DNA of 10,759 nucleotides from CAZUHN01 sp964620535 (GTDB taxonomy: Bacteria > UBA8248). The translations under genes and the position numbers were made by a program. This document shows, piece after piece, positions 6,483-10,759 of this stretch (positions are counted from its first letter, which is position 1; each line of letters opens with the position of its first letter). The stretch is from positions 1-10,759 of the forward strand of contig CAZUHN010000049.1 of NCBI GenBank assembly GCA_964620535.1, written 5' to 3'. Below the pieces are notes generated by a model. The model did not search any database, had not been told where the DNA came from, and saw only the letters and a list, made by a program, of their open reading frames with translations.

Positions 6483-6534
6483 GCCGGGGGTCCGGCCCCA
6501 TGCGTAGTTCCGGACCCCCGGCCCTTCCTTTTTT
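6483..6534 (+). terminator. Strong intrinsic terminator of the GAF-GGDEF/mreB operon
   Basis: A 13-bp perfect GC-rich stem (6483-6495 with 6510-6522) and a 14-nt loop are followed by CCTTCC and six T (6529-6534). It lies shortly after the mreB stop and should end the operon completely. Confidence 0.92.
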
Positions 6535-6628
6535 CAACCGCGGCCCTGTGAATCTTTGCGAGAACCAATCCAAAAAAATTGCGATAAAGAGAGAAAAACT
6601 TTCACCATATTTTCAGTAAACCGCGCTG

Positions 6629-6657
6629 TTTCCCGCCCGCCGCGCTTCCGCTAGAAT
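6629..6657 (+). promoter_or_regulatory. Predicted promoter P2 for the 90-aa protein gene
   Basis: TTTCCC at 6629-6634, a 17-nt spacer ending in TCCGC, and TAGAAT at 6652-6657. It shares hexamer sequence, spacing and the TCCG element with P1 (2258-2286) and P3 (8755-8783). The -10 matches the sigma-70 consensus at five of six positions. The inferred start near 6664 gives a leader of about 60 nt. Upstream DNA (about 6560-6620) is AT-rich, which would help as an UP-like element. Confidence 0.65.
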
Positions 6658-6723
6658 CCGGGGACGAAACTGACCCTCGCACCGGGCGCGCGCCGGAATC
6701 TTTCGAGAGAGGACAAACGGCCT

Positions 6724-6996
6724 ATGTCTTTCGACGTGAAGGAAAACTCCGCCCGCTTCGAGGCCTCGATCGAGGATCTCAAGCTCGTCTACCGCGTCCT
6801 GCACCGCTACCTGATCGAGAATCTCGATCTCATGGACTGTGGTTTCTTCGACGCCCTTCAGAGCGCGCTCCAGCAAAAGGCACAGGGCGAGGGCGTGGAT
6901 ATCGGGCATCACGGCGCCTGGGACCTGTGGCTGGGCAACGAGAACGCCACCCCCTGCGAGGAGCGAGTCAAGAAGCGGAGGAAACTTGAGGAGTAG
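6724..6996 (+). CDS. Uncharacterised 90-aa protein
   Basis: I do not recognise the family. The protein is small, soluble-looking and charged, without signal peptide or membrane segment. The first half (about 12-58) reads as amphipathic helices (ARFEASIEDLKLVYRVLHRYL, then GFFDALQSALQQKAQ). A central GHHGAWDLWLGN segment (61-72) with two His and two Trp follows, and the tail is basic/acidic (EERVKKRRKLEE). It has only two Cys (39 and 78), so no zinc site is suggested. A promoter (P2), a terminator upstream that isolates it from mreB, and a GAGAGAGGA ribosome binding site (6705-6713) support a genuine monocistronic gene. Its last 29 bases overlap the 3' end of the decayed transporter on the other strand. 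Function unknown. Confidence 0.72.
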   Translation: MSFDVKENSARFEASIEDLKLVYRVLHRYLIENLDLMDCGFFDALQSALQQKAQGEGVDIGHHGAWDLWLGNENATPCEERVKKRRKLEE

Positions 6997-7721
6997 CCTC
7001 CCCCGGCCCGGCCTTCGTCATCACCAGGATATTGCCGCCCATGACGAGCGCCAGGGCGGCCGCACTCGTCGGGTTCCACTCGAAATCCTCCAGGAAAGCC
7101 AAGATCACGAGGGCGATGACCGAGAACATCACGAACCCGTAGCCCGCCCGGTCCGCCCCGATGCGGCCGAGCGGGGTGAAGTAGCACGCAAATCCCGCCG
7201 CCGACCCGAATACCGCCAGGAAAATCAGCGAGCCGACGTACCGGGCCGACCCGTCGAAGCGGAAGGGCTTTCCCTCCAGGAGAGCTACCGCGGCCACGAG
7301 GGCGACACCGTACGCCATATCGAGGGCGATGGCCTGAAGGGTAGGGAAACCCTTCCACTGGGATGTAGTCCACCGTGATATTGCCGAGAGAGGTGGTCGC
7401 GGCGTCGAGAAGAGCCAGGCTCAGCCCGCTCGCGATATAGCCCGTGGCGAAGTAGGTGACGATGTAGTTCAGGGGAAAAAGCAATATCCCCAAAAGGGCG
7501 ATGAGGGGCGTGCGCCCGGAGGGGGAGGCGCAGGAAGCGCCCCTGGACGAGGCAGTAGGCGATGAGGATGGCCACCGCCAGGGAAAAGCGGTAGGTGACC
7601 GAGCCCTCCTCTAGAACGGAGCCGGGCTGGAGCCTAATGCCGTAGAAGGTCGTCCCCCAGATCAGAACCGTGACCGCGTAGAAGAGGTAGTCCTTCAGAG
7701 CCAATTCGGGGGTCGCCTCAT
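6968..7721 (-). pseudogene. EamA/DMT-family transporter, frameshifted and internally deleted
   Basis: Three consecutive - strand frames together give a drug/metabolite transporter of the EamA type (normally about 290 aa, 10 membrane segments). The original start appears to be the ATG at 7721, with Shine-Dalgarno GGAAGGA at 7733-7727, but it is one base out of frame with the coding that begins near the TTG at 7704 (LFYAVTVLIWGTTFYGIRL is segment 1). After LRLPLRAH the frame shifts near 7510 at a CCCC run into LIALLGILLFPLNYIVTYFATGYIASGL (segment 3). It then jumps directly to SLALLDAATTSLGN, which in relatives begins segment 6. About 60-70 residues (segments 4-5) are therefore missing. A second internal shift near 7345, at GGGTTTCCC, leads to LQAIALDMAYG and an otherwise intact C-terminal half (GRIGADRAGYGF and so on), ending at 6968. 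Flanking genes are intact, so decay is more likely than sequencing error, though homopolymer errors could explain the shifts but not the deletion. Confidence 0.85.
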
Positions 7722-7774
7722 GAGATTCCTTCCGACTGCCGCGCGGAGAACCCGGCCGGAGGGAACGATTCGCC

Positions 7775-8680
7775 CTAGGCGGGCTCCTCAGCCTCGATCC
7801 CGCGGAGAAGATGGGCGTCGAGGCTCCACTTCAGGGTCCGCACTCCCTTCCCGTTACAAATGACAAGCAGTGCGGCCCAGCGCTCCCAGTCCGCGCCGCT
7901 CCGCTGCCAACAAAGGAGGCCCCGGCACCCGTTCAACCAGAGGGGGGTGAAGCGGGCCTCCGCCCCCGCACGCTCCAAGAGCTCGAAGCAGGCCATGGTA
8001 ACGAAGTCTTGCCCGCTCCTGCGCTCGCTCTGGGCGAGCAGCTCGGCGCGATCCCAGAGAAGCAGCTGCAGCAGGGCGCGGTCCCGGAGCTGGAGGATCT
8101 CGATGAAGCGGCGAAAGACCTTATCGGCGCCCTCCTCCTCCTCGAAAAAGGTGAAGGGGATATTCTCCCCCCACTGCTTCCTCACTTCGAGATAGCGCGC
8201 CTTGGCCTTGTCCACGATTTCGTAAATCTCCGGAAAGGTCATCCCCAGGGCGGTCGCTGCAAGGCGATCTCCGTCCTCGTTTCCGTCCCGGAGCACGAGG
8301 GTGACGCGCTGCTCGGGCGTCATATACTGAAGCGGAAAGAGGAACTGGAGCAGGACGCCCGTCTGGGAGGTGTCCCCCGCCGGGGAGATCTTGCCCTTCG
8401 CCGCGCCGGGGCCCTCGGTCTGGATGGGGTCGGGAAGGTCGAACTCATCCATCGGCAAGGACTTCCGGCCGCGCAACAGGGCGAGCGCCGTCTCGGCGGA
8501 GGTGATTTGGATCCACTCGGGGTGATCGGGAATCTCCCCCAGCGTAGAGCCCATCTCGACCGCGCGCAACATGATCTCCTGCGCCAGATCCTCCGCGTCG
8601 AGGATGCTTCCCGTCATACGGTATGAGGAATACCGGATCCGGTCCCAATTCTCGCGGGTGAACCTGTCCAGATCGATCAT
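7775..8680 (-). CDS. ECF sigma factor with SnoaL/NTF2-like C-terminal domain
   Basis: 301 aa. Residues about 10-75 match sigma region 2 (YSSYRMTGSILDAEDLAQEIMLRA, then WIQITSAETALALLRGRK). A linker with LPMDEFDLPDP follows, and about 108-165 correspond to region 4 (LFPLQYMTPEQRVTLVLRD, TFPEIYEIVDKAKARYLEVRK). The usual short GF/GYS turn in region 4 is replaced by a longer, acidic stretch (NEDGDRLAATALGM). Residues about 183-300 form an extra domain (DKVFRRFIEILQLRDRALLQLLL, then a strand-rich end) resembling the SnoaL-like extension of SigJ/ECF41- and ECF56-type factors. In those, the extension modulates activity in place of an anti-sigma factor. No anti-sigma gene is adjacent, and the carboxymuconolactone-decarboxylase or oxidoreductase partner typical of ECF41 is not in this window. 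The ATG lacks a clear Shine-Dalgarno. Its promoter (P3) looks housekeeping. The target promoters are unknown. Confidence 0.8.
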   Translation of the reverse strand: MIDLDRFTRENWDRIRYSSYRMTGSILDAEDLAQEIMLRAVEMGSTLGEIPDHPEWIQITSAETALALLRGRKSLPMDEFDLPDPIQTEGPGAAKGKISPAGDTSQTGVLLQFLFPLQYMTPEQRVTLVLRDGNEDGDRLAATALGMTFPEIYEIVDKAKARYLEVRKQWGENIPFTFFEEEEGADKVFRRFIEILQLRDRALLQLLLWDRAELLAQSERRSGQDFVTMACFELLERAGAEARFTPLWLNGCRGLLCWQRSGADWERWAALLVICNGKGVRTLKWSLDAHLLRGIEAEEPA

Positions 8681-8723
8681 CCGAGAAATCCGGGATGCCC
8701 TGCGGCAAGAGAAAGAGAAATCA

Positions 8724-8736
8724 GGCGGGTACCGCC
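8724..8736 (-). promoter_or_regulatory. Hairpin in the sigma-factor mRNA leader
   Basis: GGCGG (8724-8728) and CCGCC (8732-8736) form a perfect 5-bp stem with a 3-nt loop. It lies between promoter P3 and the sigma-factor ATG, within a leader of about 68 nt that has no ribosome binding site near the start codon. Significance is uncertain. Confidence 0.3.
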
Positions 8737-8754
8737 CCCTCCTGTGAAAGAAGG

Positions 8755-8783
8755 ATCATACCGGATCTGACCGGGGCGGGAGA
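8755..8783 (-). promoter_or_regulatory. Predicted promoter P3 for the sigma-factor gene
   Basis: Read on the - strand: TCTCCC (8783-8778), a 17-nt spacer ending in TCCGG, then TATGAT (8760-8755), a five-of-six match to TATAAT. It shares the -35 type, spacing and TCCG element with P1 and P2. The inferred start near 8748 gives a leader of about 68 nt. It does not resemble ECF41 promoters, so autoregulation by the encoded sigma factor is not supported here. Confidence 0.65.
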
Positions 8784-8793
8784 AGCGCCCGCG

Positions 8794-8817
8794 CGTGCGC
8801 ACCTCCCCCGGGGGAGG
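8794..8817. repeat. Two adjacent perfect palindromes between scoB and the sigma-factor promoter
   Basis: GTGCGCAC (8794-8801) abuts a 16-nt perfect palindrome (8802-8817, arms CCTCCCCC and GGGGGAGG). The block lies 18 nt beyond the scoB stop and directly upstream of the -35 of P3. There is no T-run, so it is not a classical terminator. It may be a protein-binding site or an mRNA 3' stabilising hairpin. Confidence 0.5.
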
Positions 8818-8835
8818 AGAAACGTCTCTCCACCC

Positions 8836-9498
8836 TCAACCCGGGGAGAACATCTCCCGCAAATCAGTAGCGGAGCGAAGAGGGGCCGCCGTCTTGGCGT
8901 GGACCTCCTTCTCGCTCACCCCGGGGGCGACCTCCCGGAGGAGGAGCCCCTCCTTCTCGACGGTAATGAAGGCGATATCGGTCACGATGATGTCCACCAC
9001 CCCCGAGCCGGTGAGGGGGAGGGAGCATTTTTCCAGAATCTTGGACCCGCCACGCTTTGTGACGTGCTCCATGGTGATGATCACCGTCTTGGCGCCCGTG
9101 ACGAGGTCCATCGCCCCGCCCATCCCAGAGATCTTTTTTCCCGGGACCGACCAATTCGCAAGGTCGCCGTTGGCCGCAACTTCCATCGCCCCCAGAATGG
9201 TGACATCGATATGGCCGCCGCGGATGATGGAAAAAGACGTCGCGCTGTCGAAGAAAGAGGCACCGGGATGAACCGTCACCGTCTCCTTGCTGGCGTTGGT
9301 GAGATCGGGGTCCTCCTCGCCCTCGAAGGGAAAGGGCCCCACGCCCAGGATTCCGTTCTCCGAGTGAATGTGGACGTTGCGCGCAGGGGAGATGAAATTC
9401 GACACCAAGGTCGGAATCCCGAGGCCGAGGTTGATGTAAGCGTCCTGGGGTACCTCGAGCGCCGCCCGACGGGCGATATCCTCTCTCGACAGAGACAC
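8836..9498 (-). CDS. scoB: 3-oxoacid CoA-transferase, subunit B
   Basis: 220 aa from GTG 9498. Together with subunit A it moves CoA between succinyl-CoA (or another donor) and a 3-oxoacid such as acetoacetate. The segment INLGLGIPTLV (22-32) and the catalytic Glu47 in SENGILGVGPFP (46-57) are conserved. Glu47 forms the CoA-thioester intermediate. MGGAMDLV and the long C-terminal stretch ending DLREMF are also typical. An ATG exists upstream at 9558, but it lies inside subunit A; GTG 9498 has a strong GGAGG (9508-9504) 5 nt before it and gives the family's usual length. It starts 10 nt after the subunit A stop, so the two form one operon. Sequence alone does not separate SCOT (ketone-body use) from the related acetoacetate (AtoAD) or 3-oxoadipate (PcaIJ) transferases; overall resemblance favours SCOT. 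Confidence 0.92.
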   Translation of the reverse strand: MSLSREDIARRAALEVPQDAYINLGLGIPTLVSNFISPARNVHIHSENGILGVGPFPFEGEEDPDLTNASKETVTVHPGASFFDSATSFSIIRGGHIDVTILGAMEVAANGDLANWSVPGKKISGMGGAMDLVTGAKTVIITMEHVTKRGGSKILEKCSLPLTGSGVVDIIVTDIAFITVEKEGLLLREVAPGVSEKEVHAKTAAPLRSATDLREMFSPG

Positions 9499-9508
9499 GC
9501 TCTCCTCC

Positions 9509-10216
9509 CTAGGTTTTCCGCGGCCGGGTGGTCCGGATCTCGATAGGTTTTTCCGCATCGTCGCTCACCACAAGGCGCTGAACAAAGATGCCGGGGGTAT
9601 GAACGAAATTCGGATCCAACTCGCCGAGAGGAACAATTTCCTCGACCTCGACGATGGTCAGTTTCCCGGCCTCTGCCATGAGTGGATTGAAGTTGCGCGC
9701 GGCCATCCGGTAAAGGAGATTCCCCGCCGGGTCCGTCTTCCAGGCCTTCACGAGGGCCACGTCGCATCGGATGGGCTTTTCAAATACCTGCTCCACCCCG
9801 CCGATGACGCGCGTTTCTTTCCCCTCGGCGACCACGGTCCCCGCGCCGGTGGGGGTGAAGAAGCCTCCCATGCCCGCCCCGCCGGCGCGGATCCGCTCGG
9901 CCAGGGTCCCCTGGGGGGCGATTTCGAGCTGGACTTTTCCCGAGAGCACTTGCTCTCCGTACGCCTTGCAGGCGGGGCCCACCCGGCTGGCGATGATGGA
10001 ACTCACCTTTCCGGCCTCGAAGAGGAGCCCCAAGCCCAGACCGTCCGCCCCGCCCGCGTTGCTCACGAGATGAAAGTTGCCGGCATCCCCGCGCCGCGCA
10101 AGCGCCTTGCACAAATTCAGGGGCATCCCACAGATCCCGAAGCCGCCGATCAGGATCGACGCACCGCTTGAAATGTCGGCGACCGCCTCGGTCGAACTCA
10201 AAAAAATTTTCGGCAC
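9509..10216 (-). CDS. scoA: 3-oxoacid CoA-transferase, subunit A
   Basis: 235 aa, the usual size for the separate A subunit. Landmarks are the GGFGICGMP loop (24-32), SNAGGADGLGLGLL (52-65), PQGTLAERIRAGGAGMGGFFTPTGAGT (101-127), ARNFNPLM and the C-terminal IVEVEEIVPLGELDPNFVHTPGI segment. All match the type seen in SCOT and PcaI/AtoD relatives. The start is the GTG at 10216 with GAGGGG (10225-10220) 3 nt before it; the overlapping ATG is in another frame. It precedes scoB by 10 nt in the normal A-B order. No recognisable promoter was found in the 97 nt between it and the upstream stress-domain gene on the same strand, so read-through from that gene is possible. Confidence 0.93.
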   Translation of the reverse strand: MPKIFLSSTEAVADISSGASILIGGFGICGMPLNLCKALARRGDAGNFHLVSNAGGADGLGLGLLFEAGKVSSIIASRVGPACKAYGEQVLSGKVQLEIAPQGTLAERIRAGGAGMGGFFTPTGAGTVVAEGKETRVIGGVEQVFEKPIRCDVALVKAWKTDPAGNLLYRMAARNFNPLMAEAGKLTIVEVEEIVPLGELDPNFVHTPGIFVQRLVVSDDAEKPIEIRTTRPRKT

Positions 10217-10313
10217 ATTCCCCTCACGATGGAAACGGAAAAATCAGAGGATACCCGCCGCCCCGCCCGCGATCCGGCGGAAGTAATGCGGCCGGCCAGT
10301 TCCCGCCAGCGCC

Positions 10314-10759
10314 TCATTCCTCCATGACCCTTTCGACCAGCGCTTTGACCGGCGAATGATGCTTGACCACAATTACGGGCTTTCCGGTGTGCTTAGCGAC
10401 GCTCTCCGGAATGCTGCCGAAGAGGATATGCTGAAAGAAACCCTCGCGCGACGCGCCCACTATCACGGTGTCATGGTTTTTCGCCTCCTGGATGATCCCC
10501 ACGCTGACCGACTTATGGCGGACCACCGTGCTCCGGACCCCGTCGAGTTCGGAGACCCGCTCAAGCGCCTGGTCGAGGCGCTCCTGGACTTCCCCTTCCC
10601 TCTCCTCCGAAACGTCCGGCGGGACCACGCCGCAAACCACCAGCTCCCCTCCCTGGGAACGGGCGAGCGAAACCCCGAACTCCTCGGCCAGCCGCGAATG
10701 CGCTCCGCCCGCGGTGGGAAGGAGAATATTCTTCAGGCGAATTTCACCCACCAGCTTCA
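10314..10759 (-). CDS. Universal stress (UspA) domain protein, C-terminal part, runs off the window edge
   Basis: The visible part is a complete UspA domain of about 145 residues. It begins with strand 1 (IRLKNILLPTAGG), followed by SRLAEEFGVSLAR, then ELVVCGVV, and ends with HDTVIVGASREGFFQHILFGSIPESVAKHTGKPVIVVK. The nucleotide loop has GASREG...FGS instead of the canonical GxxGx9G(S/T), so the second Gly is missing. A GTG at 10751 could start a stand-alone protein, but there is no ribosome binding site before it. The frame is open through AAG CTG to the window edge, so it is more likely the tail of a longer protein. This type of Usp domain (ILxPTAGG, ...GSIPE...) is common at the C-terminus of APC-type amino-acid permeases and antiporters, which is the favoured but unproven reading. 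It lies upstream of scoAB on the same strand. Confidence 0.8.
   Translation of the reverse strand, partial: KLVGEIRLKNILLPTAGGAHSRLAEEFGVSLARSQGGELVVCGVVPPDVSEEREGEVQERLDQALERVSELDGVRSTVVRHKSVSVGIIQEAKNHDTVIVGASREGFFQHILFGSIPESVAKHTGKPVIVVKHHSPVKALVERVMEE

Noticed and set aside
7811..8626. 271-aa open frame on the + strand opposite the sigma factor
   Set aside because: Composition of a shadow frame (Leu/Gly/Glu/Arg-rich, no motif), while the - strand has clear sigma region 2.
8627..8645. A fourth TCCGG-TATTCC promoter-like match on the - strand
   Set aside because: It lies inside the sigma-factor coding region, its -10 lacks the final T and the hexamer 17 nt upstream (GCGAGA) does not match TYTCCC.
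8695..9546. 283-aa open frame on the + strand opposite scoB
   Set aside because: The opposite strand encodes an intact CoA-transferase B subunit with its catalytic Glu; the + frame is Arg/Gly-rich with no family resemblance.
10217..10313. Possible promoter or terminator between the Usp-domain gene and scoA
   Set aside because: A TATCCT hexamer and a T-run occur on the - strand, but there is no matching -35 at 16-18 nt and no stem before the T-run; nothing definite in this gap.

Overview
The window is GC-rich DNA from a diderm (Gram-negative) bacterium. The evidence is an OmpA-type outer-membrane lipoprotein, an MreB cell-shape gene and uniformly high GC at third codon positions. The lineage cannot be fixed from this stretch. 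The gene set and sequence style would fit an uncultivated deltaproteobacterial, NC10/Rokubacteria-like or Tectomicrobia-like genome, but that is only an impression. No rRNA, tRNA, CRISPR array, transposase or integrase is visible.

Region 1 (about 1-3630, + strand) begins with a 61-codon N-terminal remnant of class I fructose-bisphosphate aldolase. It has a good ribosome binding site, but the catalytic Asp is replaced by Ala and the frame stops at codon 62. In the same frame follows an intact class I fructose-1,6-bisphosphatase (fbp). An OmpA/MotB-like lipoprotein gene overlaps the fbp stop codon. Next comes a short leader with its own promoter, a small terminator-like hairpin and a hairpin over the Shine-Dalgarno. 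It leads to a YcbL/glyoxalase-II-like metallo-hydrolase, which overlaps a zinc-ribbon Nudix hydrolase gene.

Region 2 (about 3630-6540, + strand) contains a terminator-like hairpin and a GC-rich hairpin, then an unusually AT-rich segment of about 170 bp that probably carries the promoter of the next operon. That operon is a GAF-GAF-degenerate-GGDEF protein gene followed 4 nt later by mreB, and it ends at a very strong intrinsic terminator. mreC and mreD do not follow. The GGDEF domain has lost its catalytic signature but keeps an RxxD motif at the c-di-GMP inhibitory-site position, so it may be a nucleotide receptor tied to MreB expression.

Region 3 (about 6600-8790) holds an unrecognised 90-aa protein gene on the + strand. 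It runs convergently into a broken EamA/DMT transporter gene on the - strand, which has three frame disruptions and an internal deletion of about 60-70 codons. Next to it, on the - strand, is an ECF-type sigma factor with a SnoaL/NTF2-like C-terminal extension.

Region 4 (about 8790-10759, - strand) is a two-gene 3-oxoacid CoA-transferase operon (A then B). Upstream is the C-terminal universal-stress domain of a protein whose frame is open to the window edge, possibly a permease-USP fusion.

The most notable non-coding signal is a shared promoter architecture in front of three unrelated genes (metallo-hydrolase, 90-aa protein, sigma factor). Each has TYTCCC, a 17-nt spacer ending in TCCGN, then a TAGAMT/TATGAT hexamer, and each hexamer starts 72-80 nt before the start codon.
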